This document shows, piece after piece, positions 27,590-34,796 of a stretch of DNA of 64,000 bases (the first letter of the stretch is position 1; every line of letters begins with the position of its first letter). The notes below the pieces were generated by a model, which did not search any database, had not been told where the DNA came from, and saw nothing but the letters and a program-made list of their open reading frames with translations. The stretch comes from an uncultured Porphyromonadaceae bacterium (GTDB lineage: Bacteria > Bacteroidota > Bacteroidia > Bacteroidales > Muribaculaceae), in NCBI GenBank assembly GCA_947573485.1, contig CANPGB010000016.1:1-64000 (forward strand), written 5' to 3'. A program made the position numbers and the translations under genes.

Positions 27590-28864
27590 ATGGAACTTAA
27601 AAGAGTAGTAGTCACCGGCATGGGTGCCATCACCCCCCTCGGCAACGACGTTGCAACCACCTGGGAGAACGCCAAAGCCGGCGTAAGCGGCGCAGGCCCC
27701 ATTACCCACTTCGACGCAAGCCTCTTCAAAACGCAGTTTGCCTGCGAGGTCAAAGACTTCAAACCCGAAGAGCACTTCGACCGCAAGAAGATGCGTCAGC
27801 TCGACCTCTATGCACAGTATGCCCTTGTGGCTGCCCGCCAGGCAGTGGCAGATGCCAAGCTTGAGGATGAAGCCGACGACAAGCTCAACAAAAACCGTGT
27901 AGGCGTTATCGTTGCCGCCGGTATCGGTGGCCTCCACACCTTCGAGGAAGAGGCCGGATACTACGCCCTCAACGCCGACAAGGGCCCCAAATACAACCCC
28001 TTCTTCATCCCCAAGATGATTGCCGACATCGCTTCGGGTCACATCTCGATGGAGTACGGCTACCACGGCCCCAACTACGGCGTGGTTTCGGCTTGCGCTT
28101 CGTCGAACAACGCTATCATCGACGCTTTCAACCTCATCCGCCTCGGCAAGGCCGACGTTATCCTCACCGGTGGTGCCGAAGCCGCTATCTTCCCCGCAGG
28201 CGTGGGTGGCTTCAACTCGATGCACGCCCTCTCGACCCGCAACGACTCCCCCAAGACAGCCTCGCGCCCCTTCAGCAAGAGCCGCGACGGTTTCGTAATG
28301 GGCGAAGGCTCGGCAGTACTCGTTCTCGAAGAACTTGAGCACGCTCTTGCCCGCGGTGCCAAAATCTACTGCGAGGTTGCAGGCGGTGGTCTCTCGGCCG
28401 ACGCTTATCACCTGACAGCCACTCACCCCGACGGCCTCGGCGCCAAACTCGCCATGGAGAACGCCCTCGAAGACGCAGGCATGAAGCCCGAAGACATCGA
28501 CTACATCAACGTTCACGGCACCTCGACCCCCGTTGGCGACGTTTCGGAAGTGAAAGCTATCGTTGACGTATTCGGCGAGAGCGCACACAAGCTCAACATC
28601 TCGTCGACCAAGTCGATGACCGGCCACCTCCTCGGTGCCACCGGCGCCCTCGAAGCTGTATTCTCGGTGAAAGCCGTTGAAGAAGACATCGTGCCCCCCA
28701 CTATCAACCACGACCCCGAGGACATCGACGAAAACATCGACTACAGCCTCAACTTCACCTTCGACAAGGCTCAGAAGCGCACCGTGCGCGCTGCCCTCTC
28801 GAACTCCTTCGGTTTCGGCGGCCACAACGCCACCGTTATCGTCAAGAAATTTGAAGGCAAATAA
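27590..28864 (+). CDS. fabF: 3-oxoacyl-ACP synthase II
   Basis: A 424-residue beta-ketoacyl-ACP synthase that elongates acyl-ACP by condensation with malonyl-ACP. The active-site Cys lies in VVSACASSNNAI, and the two His in NVHGTSTPVGD and SMTGHLLGATG. The start at 27590 (MELKRVVVTGMGAITPLG) is the usual N-terminus; the track adds a leader that crosses the palindrome. Full length and intact. Confidence 0.97.
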   Translation: MELKRVVVTGMGAITPLGNDVATTWENAKAGVSGAGPITHFDASLFKTQFACEVKDFKPEEHFDRKKMRQLDLYAQYALVAARQAVADAKLEDEADDKLNKNRVGVIVAAGIGGLHTFEEEAGYYALNADKGPKYNPFFIPKMIADIASGHISMEYGYHGPNYGVVSACASSNNAIIDAFNLIRLGKADVILTGGAEAAIFPAGVGGFNSMHALSTRNDSPKTASRPFSKSRDGFVMGEGSAVLVLEELEHALARGAKIYCEVAGGGLSADAYHLTATHPDGLGAKLAMENALEDAGMKPEDIDYINVHGTSTPVGDVSEVKAIVDVFGESAHKLNISSTKSMTGHLLGATGALEAVFSVKAVEEDIVPPTINHDPEDIDENIDYSLNFTFDKAQKRTVRAALSNSFGFGGHNATVIVKKFEGK

Positions 28865-28883
28865 TCAATACACCGTATTCTGA

Positions 28884-28925
28884 AAGCCGGGTGGCGACTG
28901 CGTGTCACCACCCGGCTTCTTTTTT
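28884..28925 (+). terminator. Terminator after fabF
   Basis: AAGCCGGGTGG and CCACCCGGCTT form an 11-bp perfect stem followed by CTTTTTT. It ends only 11 nt before the next start codon. Confidence 0.88.
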
Positions 28926-28936
28926 ACAGCATAGCA

Positions 28937-29614
28937 ATGACAATAGGTATAATAGTGGCCATGGATAAGGAGCTGCAGCTCCTGCTCCCCCTCTTAGGCG
29001 ACTGCTCGGAGGCCACCGTAAACGGTTTCACATTCCACACCGGCACCTCGGGCAAGCACAAACTCGTGGTGTGCAAATGCGGCATAGGCAAGGTAAACGC
29101 CGCTATCGGAGCCCTCACGCTCATCGACAGCTACCACCCCGCGCTCGTTATCAACACCGGCGTGGCAGGCGGCACAGGCGCCACCGACGACCCTGCACGC
29201 GTGCTCGACGTTGTCCTCGCCTCCGAGATAGCCTATCACGACGTGTGGTGCGGCCCCGGTACAGTTCCCGGCCAGGCAGCGGGCTGCCCCGAGCGCTTCT
29301 CGTGCCCCCTTCCGGCCGACATCATCGCGAAACTCGACGTGAAACGAGGCCTCATAGCATCGGGCGACATATTTGTTGACGACCCCGCCGACCTCGCACG
29401 CATACTCCGTCTGCACCCCGACACCAAAGCCGTCGACATGGAGTCGGCAGCAATAGCACACGCATGCCACATCAAGAGCGTGCCCTTTGTGTGTGTGCGC
29501 GTGATAAGCGACACCCCCGGCGACGGTGGCAATGCAGCTGCATATGAATCGTTCTGGCAGGACGCTCCCGCCCGTACTTTCACACAGGTCGAAAAACTGC
29601 TCTCGCTGCTTTGA
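28937..29614 (+). CDS. mtnN: 5'-methylthioadenosine/S-adenosylhomocysteine nucleosidase
   Basis: A 225-residue PNP/UDP-family nucleosidase. GIIVAMDKELQLLL, CGIGKVNAAIGA and NTGVAGG are the N-terminal nucleoside-binding motifs; VDMESAAIAHAC and VRVISD carry the catalytic Glu and Asp regions. It hydrolyses MTA and SAH, recycling inhibitory by-products of methylation. A futalosine hydrolase role (MqnB) is an alternative in this superfamily; the length and MESAA motif favour MtnN. Confidence 0.85.
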   Translation: MTIGIIVAMDKELQLLLPLLGDCSEATVNGFTFHTGTSGKHKLVVCKCGIGKVNAAIGALTLIDSYHPALVINTGVAGGTGATDDPARVLDVVLASEIAYHDVWCGPGTVPGQAAGCPERFSCPLPADIIAKLDVKRGLIASGDIFVDDPADLARILRLHPDTKAVDMESAAIAHACHIKSVPFVCVRVISDTPGDGGNAAAYESFWQDAPARTFTQVEKLLSLL

Positions 29615-30264
29615 AAGACCTTAAAGCCATACGCGGCGCCCGACTGCTCAGAGAAATGGTGGCCGAAGGCGAGCACGTGAGGCAAGACTTCAAATTCGCG
29701 ATTTCAGACGCCCGCAAGATTGCCCGCTCGCTCTCTGCCTTCGCCAACAACCAAGGCGGCCGTCTGCTCATAGGCGTCAAAGACAACGGCGTGATAGCCG
29801 GTGTGCGCAACGAAGAAGACGTGTACGTCGTCGAGCAGGCAGCCGAGCGCTACTGCACGCCTCCGCAGCACGTGGAGTTCAAAGCCTACCGCCTCGACGC
29901 CGGCATCTGCGTTATTGTCGCCGAAATCGAAGCCTCGCCCGTGCGCCCGGTGGCAGTGTTGGAGAAAGACGGCACCCGGCGCGCCTACTTCCGTGTGGCT
30001 GACGAGAACATCGCCGCCCACCCGCTCATGGAGCGCGCATGGCGCATGGCTGCCGACGACACCGTGCCTCCCCTCACCGACCGCCACTATGCCCTCGCTT
30101 CGCTATTCGACGAGCCCGGCACGCGCCTCGACGAGCGCACCATAGCCACCCGCCTCCACATATCGCTGGCCGAGGCCGAAGCCCTGGTGGCGCGCCTCGC
30201 CGCCGCCGGAATCATTACTTTCGCTTTCGACGGCACCCGCTTCCTTCCGGCCTCCTTGCCGTGA
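29611..30264 (+). CDS. AlbA_2 (Schlafen-like) putative DNA-binding protein
   Basis: A 217-residue protein with an AlbA_2/divergent-AAA type domain in residues about 15-125: RQDFKFAISDARKIARSLSAFANNQGGRLLIGVKDNG, then a VVEIE-like strand and the basic GTRRAYFRV segment. A C-terminal winged-helix-like tail follows (LDERTIATRLHISLAEAEALV). I accept the TTG start at 29611, which overlaps the mtnN stop in the manner of an ATGA junction; the next in-frame ATG is at 29656. Likely a nucleic-acid-binding regulator. The function is unknown. Confidence 0.78.
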   Translation: MKDLKAIRGARLLREMVAEGEHVRQDFKFAISDARKIARSLSAFANNQGGRLLIGVKDNGVIAGVRNEEDVYVVEQAAERYCTPPQHVEFKAYRLDAGICVIVAEIEASPVRPVAVLEKDGTRRAYFRVADENIAAHPLMERAWRMAADDTVPPLTDRHYALASLFDEPGTRLDERTIATRLHISLAEAEALVARLAAAGIITFAFDGTRFLPASLP

Positions 30265-30302
30265 TACAATAATAATCAATTGGCGCCTCCTTGCCGTGAA
30301 AA

Positions 30303-30406
30303 GCGTCTGCAAGACGCTGATTCATCTCATAACCCCGTACGCCGAAGCTCTTGCGGAGGCGTGCGGGGTTAGCTATGCCCTCACGGGTGGCGTCCGCATG
30401 GACGCC
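30303..30406. repeat. REP-like hairpin cluster 5' of the transposase
   Basis: Three stems occur in order: GCGTCT/AGACGC (30303-30317); a large hairpin (30333-30368) that starts CCCCGTACGCCGAAGC and ends GCGGAGGCGTGCGGGG; and GGCGTCC/GGACGCC (30389-30406). The small and large stems are joined by a spacer containing TGATT and ending in ATAA. The same module recurs in opposite orientation after the transposase and at 62.4-62.8 kb. A 15-bp direct repeat (GCCTCCTTGCCGTGA at 30250 and 30285) lies just upstream. Confidence 0.8.
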
Positions 30407-30414
30407 GATTAAAA

Positions 30415-30446
30415 TTTGCGTCCTAAGCTATTTCTTATTACTTTTG
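30415..30446 (+). promoter_or_regulatory. Promoter of the transposase gene, nearly leaderless
   Basis: TTTG (30415-30418), 20 nt, TACTTTTG (30439-30446) is a full consensus promoter. The start codon at 30450 begins 3 nt after the -7 box, so the transcript would have almost no 5' UTR. The -33 box abuts the last REP-like hairpin. Confidence 0.65.
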
Positions 30447-30449
30447 TAC

Positions 30450-30890
30450 ATGAGTCACACGTCACTGACATATCACATTGTATTCGGCACTTGGTGTCGA
30501 TTCCCGGCGATTGTAGAAGAGCACGAGAGAGAGCTTTATAAGTTTATTCATACCTTCTCAACCGAGCGCGAAATCGTGATACGGCGAATAGGAGGAATGC
30601 CCGACCATATACATATTTTATGTGATATACCGGCAAAGATAGCGCTTGCCGACTTTGTGAAGTCACTGAAATCAGAGTCAAGCAAGTTCATGCGGGTGAA
30701 TCCACACTTCTCGAATTGGAAGAGCTGGGCAGAGGGCTATGGTGCTTTTACCGTAGATTCGTCGCTTCGAGAAACAAGAAAACTCTATATAATGAATCAA
30801 AAACAGCATCATCGCGTTCTATCTTTTGAAGATGAATATAGCTGTTTATTAAAAGAAGCCGGAGTAGAATTTTCCGGATTCGAACATTAG
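30450..30890 (+). CDS. IS200-family Y1 transposase, RAYT-like
   Basis: A 146-residue HUH/Y1 single-strand transposase. The metal-binding HUH motif is His53-Ile-His55 (MPDHIHIL), and Tyr113 in KLYIMNQKQHH is the expected nucleophile; GYGAFTV is the family signature between them. I start at ATG 30450 because the longer ORF would begin within the repeat. No tnpB or IS605 partner is present. Both flanks carry inverted copies of a two-hairpin repeat, as in REP-associated tyrosine transposases that mobilise short palindromes rather than themselves. It is AT-richer than the neighbours. Whether it is an IS200 member or a domesticated RAYT needs phylogeny. Confidence 0.88.
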   Translation: MSHTSLTYHIVFGTWCRFPAIVEEHERELYKFIHTFSTEREIVIRRIGGMPDHIHILCDIPAKIALADFVKSLKSESSKFMRVNPHFSNWKSWAEGYGAFTVDSSLRETRKLYIMNQKQHHRVLSFEDEYSCLLKEAGVEFSGFEH

Positions 30891-30906
30891 CAAACGTTCT
30901 TAATCA

Positions 30907-31010
30907 GCGTCCTGCCGGACGCACTCCCGAGCGCCGGGCACTACCCCTGCACGCCTACGCCAAGGCTTCGGCGTACAGGGTTACGAGATGAATCAGCGTC
31001 TTTCAGACGC
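30907..31010. repeat. REP-like hairpin cluster 3' of the transposase (inverted orientation)
   Basis: GCGTCC/GGACGC (30907-30922), a large hairpin CCCTGCACGCC ... GGCGTACAGGG (30945-30980), then GTTAC plus a spacer and GCGTCT/AGACGC (30996-31010). Relative to the upstream cluster the order and strand are reversed, so the transposase sits between inverted modules. The remainder of the 367-nt gap to pyrK holds an A/T-rich stretch, the tRNA promoter, tRNA-Met and a small terminator. Confidence 0.8.
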
Positions 31011-31079
31011 TCAAATGCCCCACCAAAGCTGAAAAGCCACACTCCCCAAAAATTTCTTTTCAAAAAAATTGAAAAAAAT

Positions 31080-31110
31080 TTTGGCGAATAAAAAAAAGTG
31101 CGTAACTTTG
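31080..31110 (+). promoter_or_regulatory. Promoter of tRNA-Met
   Basis: TTTG (31080-31083), a 19-nt spacer and TAACTTTG (31103-31110) form an ideal Bacteroidetes promoter 11 nt before the tRNA. Confidence 0.75.
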
Positions 31111-31121
31111 CACTCGCAAAC

Positions 31122-31195
31122 GGCGGGATAGCTCAGTTGGTTAGAGCGTCGGATTCATAACCCGGAGGTCACGAGTTCAATTCTCGTTCCCGCCA
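31122..31195 (+). tRNA. tRNA-Met (CAT), elongator type
   Basis: The acceptor GGCGGGA pairs with TCCCGCC; the D-arm GCTC/GAGC, T-arm ACGAG/CTCGT with TTCAATT loop, and an anticodon loop containing CAT are all present. The stem G1-C72 pair argues against initiator tRNA. CCA is not encoded. A tRNA-Ile with lysidine-modified CAT is an alternative but the overall sequence resembles elongator methionine tRNAs of Bacteroides. Confidence 0.93.
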
Positions 31196-31218
31196 CAGCC
31201 TTATAGACCAATCATCAA

Positions 31219-31250
31219 TAAAGCCGAAGCCTCAAGCTCCGGCTTTTTTC
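31219..31250 (+). terminator. Terminator after tRNA-Met
   Basis: AAAGCCG and CGGCTTT form an interrupted stem around CTCAAGCT, followed by a T-run. It lies just before the pyrK start, so pyrK transcription must start here or depend on read-through. Confidence 0.6.
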
Positions 31251-31257
31251 TTGTATT

Positions 31258-32022
31258 ATGAAACACCAGCTAACCATGCGCGTCGGGTTTGTGCGTCGCC
31301 TCCGCGGAGGAAACGTGCACATCGGTCTTCACCCCGCCGACGCAAATGCGCTGCCCCCGATGCAGCCGGGGCAGTTTGTCGAAGTCGCCGTCGACAAAGC
31401 CAAAGTGCTCCTCAACCGCCCGTTCTCAATTTTCAACAGCAGCCCCGAGTGTCTGGAGCTCCTCGTAAAGCCCCTTGGCCGCGCCAGCGCCGCCATAGCC
31501 GACTATGAGGAAGGCGACACACTGCGCGTGATAGCCCCGCTCGGCCGCGGCTTCTCGCTGCCCGAAGCACCCGCACGCGTGCTGCTCGTCGGCGGTGGCG
31601 TGGGAGTGGCTCCCATGTACTATCTTGCCCGCGCCCTCAATGAGCGAGGCATACGCCCCGTGCTGGTCTACGGCGAGCGCACCGCCCCCGACCCCGCTCT
31701 CAAAGAGCTACTCAGCCGACACGCCGAGCTGCACATATGCACCGACGACGGCTCTGAGGGCTTCCACGGCTTTGTAATCGACCACCCCGCAGTCACTCAG
31801 GGCGAGTACGATTACGCCAAAATATGCGGCCCGGAGAAAATGATGAAGTTCATGCACAACTACATCGCCACCAACAAGAACTGGGACACTGAATTTTCAC
31901 TCGAAAATAAAATGGCCTGCGGCCTCGGAGCCTGCCTCTGCTGTGTGGAGAATACCACCACGGGCAACCGCTGCGTGTGCACCGACGGCCCCGTTTTCAA
32001 TCTCACCGAACTGCCATGGTAG
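31258..32022 (+). CDS. pyrK: Dihydroorotate dehydrogenase electron-transfer subunit
   Basis: A 254-residue FAD/[2Fe-2S] protein of the ferredoxin reductase fold. RPFSIFNSS is the flavin-binding motif, [16 protein letters not shown] the NAD-binding loop, and [14 protein letters not shown] with a later Cys supplies the iron-sulfur ligands. With PyrD it forms the class 1B NAD-dependent dihydroorotate dehydrogenase of pyrimidine synthesis. It overlaps pyrD by 7 nt. Confidence 0.94.
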   Translation: MKHQLTMRVGFVRRLRGGNVHIGLHPADANALPPMQPGQFVEVAVDKAKVLLNRPFSIFNSSPECLELLVKPLGRASAAIADYEEGDTLRVIAPLGRGFSLPEAPARVLLVGGGVGVAPMYYLARALNERGIRPVLVYGERTAPDPALKELLSRHAELHICTDDGSEGFHGFVIDHPAVTQGEYDYAKICGPEKMMKFMHNYIATNKNWDTEFSLENKMACGLGACLCCVENTTTGNRCVCTDGPVFNLTELPW

Positions 32023-32927
32023 ACCTCTCGACACGTATTGGCGACCTCGCCATTAAAAACCCCGTGCTCACCGCTTCGGGCACTTTCGGCTTCGGCCTCG
32101 AGTATGCCGACTTTGTAAATCTCTCGAATCTCGGTGGCTTCATTGTAAAAGGCACTACCCTGGAGCCCCGCGAAGGCAACCCCTACCCGCGTATGGCAGA
32201 AACTCCCTCGGGCATGCTCAATGCCGTAGGGCTTCAGAACAAGGGTGTTGACCACTTCATAAACCACACTTACCCTCAGCTCGAAGGCATAGGCACCGAA
32301 GTTATTGTAAACGTATCGGGAAAGTCGGTCGACGACTATGTAGCCGTGGCCGAGAAGCTTGCCGCCCTGCCCGAAATCCACGCCATAGAGCTGAATATAT
32401 CGTGCCCCAACGTCAAACAGGGAGGTATGGCCTTCGGCACCACCTGCGAAGGAGCCTCGGCCGTTGTCAGCGCTGTGCGCAAGGCGTGGCCGCGTCACCT
32501 CATGGTTAAGCTCTCGCCCAATGTAACCTCGATAACAGATATAGCCAAGGCTGCCGAGGGCGCCGGGGCCGACAGCCTCTCGCTTATCAACACCCTCTTG
32601 GGCATGGCTATAGATATAGAACGCCGACGCCCGATGCTCTCCACCGTTACCGGCGGACTCTCGGGGCCGGCGGTGAAACCTGTGGCCGTGCGCATGGTGT
32701 GGCAGGTGGCAAAGGCCGTAAATATCCCTGTGGTAGGTCTTGGCGGTATAGTATCGGCTGAAGACGCCATAGAGTTTATAATGGCCGGAGCCGTTGCCGT
32801 GCAGATTGGAACAGCCAACTTCATCGACCCCTCTGCCACTCAGAAGATTATCGACGGCATGGAGCAGTGGTGCGAACGCCACGGCGTGCGCTCAATAGCT
32901 GAACTGAGGGGCTGCATCAACGCCTGA
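32016..32927 (+). CDS. pyrD: Dihydroorotate dehydrogenase, class 1B catalytic subunit
   Basis: A 303-residue FMN-dependent TIM barrel. The catalytic Cys of class 1 enzymes is in [11 protein letters not shown], and [19 protein letters not shown] is the phosphate/FMN-binding end. I use ATG 32016 ([16 protein letters not shown]), overlapping the pyrK stop; the track start lies within pyrK. It converts dihydroorotate to orotate with electrons passed to PyrK and NAD. Its stop codon abuts the stop of the convergent DUF2156 gene with no space. Confidence 0.96.
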   Translation: MVDLSTRIGDLAIKNPVLTASGTFGFGLEYADFVNLSNLGGFIVKGTTLEPREGNPYPRMAETPSGMLNAVGLQNKGVDHFINHTYPQLEGIGTEVIVNVSGKSVDDYVAVAEKLAALPEIHAIELNISCPNVKQGGMAFGTTCEGASAVVSAVRKAWPRHLMVKLSPNVTSITDIAKAAEGAGADSLSLINTLLGMAIDIERRRPMLSTVTGGLSGPAVKPVAVRMVWQVAKAVNIPVVGLGGIVSAEDAIEFIMAGAVAVQIGTANFIDPSATQKIIDGMEQWCERHGVRSIAELRGCINA

Positions 32928-33905
32928 TCAGCGCTCACGCTTCATCATCACGTTATATTTCCGCAACTTGAAAGCGGGGTGATACGACTCCTTGGCAAAG
33001 CGCAGGCCGGGGTCGCCTGAATCGTCCTCGCGGTTGATATACTCTATTGCCGGGTGCAGCGAAAGCATGCGCTCGGCAAAAAGTTTATTTATGGCCTCGC
33101 CTGCGCCCGACACATCGTGGCGCATCTTCTCTATATGCAGCACGAGCGTATCGCCTGAAATCTCACCTGCGGTAAAAGCCACGATAGCACCTGTGCCGTC
33201 GCGCAGGATGGCACCCTCAAATGGATAGCTGCCGAAGTTGCGCAGCACATCGAGGCACTGCTCGCGCTCATATTCGGCCATTACGGGGTCGGCCTTGGCA
33301 CTCTCAATGTCGAGGGCGCTGAAGAAAGCTATAAGCTCGGGCAGATTTGCGGCACTTATGGGCTCGAGCGCATAGCCGGGGTTATCGGCTATGAAGCGGT
33401 TTACGTGGTTACGTTTCTTGCTGTAGGCTTTGCCCGAGAGGGTGGCGAGGTCGGAGGCGCGGTACACATAGTCGGCCCAGTCGGGGAGCTCTTCTATGTA
33501 CTCCACGCCGAGTTCCTTAAGCTCGTCAAGTCGGTCTTCGGGAACTGCAGAAAAGAAAAGCTCATCTCCGGTAGCGCGGCAGTGCTCGCGCAGGGTCTCG
33601 ACTGCCTCGGCCAGCGGCATGCGCCCCACCGGGAGCGAGAAGGCCGGGCGGCGCGAGAAATCTTCCGACAAGCCTTTGATAAACAATGTGTCGCCGCCGA
33701 CAATGGCGCGCTGGTATCCGAAGTAATCTATCCACATAAAAACACCCCCGGCTGTGAAATCGCAGGAGCGTGAACGGCTACATCGCAACATGGGCACGGT
33801 GCTGTCAATGTCTCGGTGGCTAAATGGTTCAAACAGCAGTTTCTTGGCCGGTTCGGCCACAATAACCGGGCGGCAACACCGCCGGTCGCTTGAATTTCGG
33901 GTCAT
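32928..33905 (-). CDS. DUF2156 (phosphatidylglycerol lysyltransferase C-terminal-like) protein
   Basis: A 325-residue protein with two GNAT-like halves. LSGKAYSKKRNHVNRF and YINREDDSGDPGLRFAKESYHP are family-typical DUF2156 segments. Family relatives transfer aminoacyl groups from tRNA, for example to lipids, but many Bacteroidetes members are uncharacterised. The N-terminus is uncertain: the first 20 residues (Arg/Cys-rich) may be non-coding, with a GTG at residue 14 or a later start. Downstream, its 3' end touches pyrD. Confidence 0.75.
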   Translation of the reverse strand: MTRNSSDRRCCRPVIVAEPAKKLLFEPFSHRDIDSTVPMLRCSRSRSCDFTAGGVFMWIDYFGYQRAIVGGDTLFIKGLSEDFSRRPAFSLPVGRMPLAEAVETLREHCRATGDELFFSAVPEDRLDELKELGVEYIEELPDWADYVYRASDLATLSGKAYSKKRNHVNRFIADNPGYALEPISAANLPELIAFFSALDIESAKADPVMAEYEREQCLDVLRNFGSYPFEGAILRDGTGAIVAFTAGEISGDTLVLHIEKMRHDVSGAGEAINKLFAERMLSLHPAIEYINREDDSGDPGLRFAKESYHPAFKLRKYNVMMKRER

Positions 33906-33913
33906 GATGAATT

Positions 33914-33980
33914 GGGTTAGGGGTTAGGGGTGAGGAGTTAGGAGTTGGGGGTTAGTGGTGAGGGGTTGGGGGTGAGGGGT
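33914..33980 (+). repeat. G-rich degenerate GGGGTTA/GGGGTGA tract
   Basis: About ten runs of two to five G are spaced by TTA, TGA or TT (for example GGGGTTAGGGGTGAGG). The tract meets the usual G-quadruplex pattern on the plus strand and lies just upstream of the DUF2156 gene, in the gap before the MBL operon end. Confidence 0.7.
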
Positions 33981-33998
33981 TAAATAGTTGAAAGTTGA

Positions 33999-34044
33999 GG
34001 GTTGACAGTGATGCGATAACAATTAGATCACTCACTGTCAACCC
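33999..34044. terminator. Long-armed hairpin after the MBL operon
   Basis: GGGTTGACAGTGA and TCACTGTCAACCC are perfect 13-bp arms around a 20-nt loop, 12 nt past the end of the minus-strand MBL gene. No T-run follows on either strand, so a terminator role is plausible but not classical. Confidence 0.55.
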
Positions 34045-34055
34045 ACTACACTGTA

Positions 34056-34796
34056 TCAATCGTCGAGCACGACGTCTTCGCCGGGCTTGTGGAGGCAGTA
34101 TATTTCTGTGCGGTTGAGCACCTGCTCGGGCAGGTTATATGTGGCGAAGTAGAGAGCCTGCTCGTAGTCGCCCTTGTAGTGCATCGGGAAGAAATAGTTG
34201 ACGCGTATTGTTTCTATGAACTTTTGGGCACCGGCGGCGCAGTTGGCACCCTGACGGACGTCGACGGGGAAGAAAGCGACATCTACAGCGGGGACTTCGG
34301 AGGCGATGCGGTGGAGCTCGACATCGAAGAGCTCGGTAGCCTTGTGCACCTCGCGCGGGGTGCTCTCCTTATCCCAATGCCAGAGGTTGAGGTCGCCGGC
34401 ATGGAAAATCTTGTAACCGTCGGAGAGGGTCACGAGGTAGCTCACACCGGCGTCGGTCGAGCCGTAAGCCTTGACGGCGACGCCTCCGGGGAGGTCTTCG
34501 ATGAGGTCGCCTCGGCTCATCCAGTCGATAGGCATATCGTCGTGAATCTCACGCGTGGGAATATCGTTCGAGAGAACGAAGATGCGGCGGTGGTTCTGAC
34601 CGAGGTTGAAGATGTCGGTGTTGAAGTGGTCGTGGTGGTTATGGGTGACCAGGAATATTACGGGTTTTCCGGGTTCGCGCTCAAGCGCTTTCACAACGCT
34701 GTGTGCGGGGTCGCGGTAATAGTCGAAAACAAGGAATACATCGGGAGTTTCAACGAGGAAACCCGAGTTGTCAAGGTAAGTGATTTTTGTTGCCAT
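34056..34796 (-). CDS. Metallo-beta-lactamase-fold hydrolase, UlaG-like
   Basis: A 246-residue MBL-fold protein. Motif 1 is THNHHDHFN (HxHxDH), and later metal ligands are in FHAGDLNLWH and FPMHY. The short N-terminus with LDNSGFLVETPDVFLVFDYY fits the UlaG/beta-lactamase-like 3 group of hydrolases acting on phosphorylated or cyclic substrates. Last gene of a six-gene operon; its start overlaps the preceding MBL gene by 26 nt. Substrate unknown. Confidence 0.82.
   Translation of the reverse strand: MATKITYLDNSGFLVETPDVFLVFDYYRDPAHSVVKALEREPGKPVIFLVTHNHHDHFNTDIFNLGQNHRRIFVLSNDIPTREIHDDMPIDWMSRGDLIEDLPGGVAVKAYGSTDAGVSYLVTLSDGYKIFHAGDLNLWHWDKESTPREVHKATELFDVELHRIASEVPAVDVAFFPVDVRQGANCAAGAQKFIETIRVNYFFPMHYKGDYEQALYFATYNLPEQVLNRTEIYCLHKPGEDVVLDD

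Noticed and set aside
27584-28825. 413-aa minus-strand ORF opposite fabF
   Set aside because: Antisense shadow produced by codon bias; fabF is intact on the plus strand.
30450-30890. Complete IS605-type element
   Set aside because: No tnpB gene, and the flanking structures are inverted composite repeats that also occur alone elsewhere.
31122-31195. Initiator tRNA-fMet
   Set aside because: The acceptor stem has a normal G1-C72 pair, unlike the mismatched first pair of bacterial initiators.
33914-33980. True telomere or chromosome end
   Set aside because: The tract is short, degenerate and internal, with ordinary genes on both sides.
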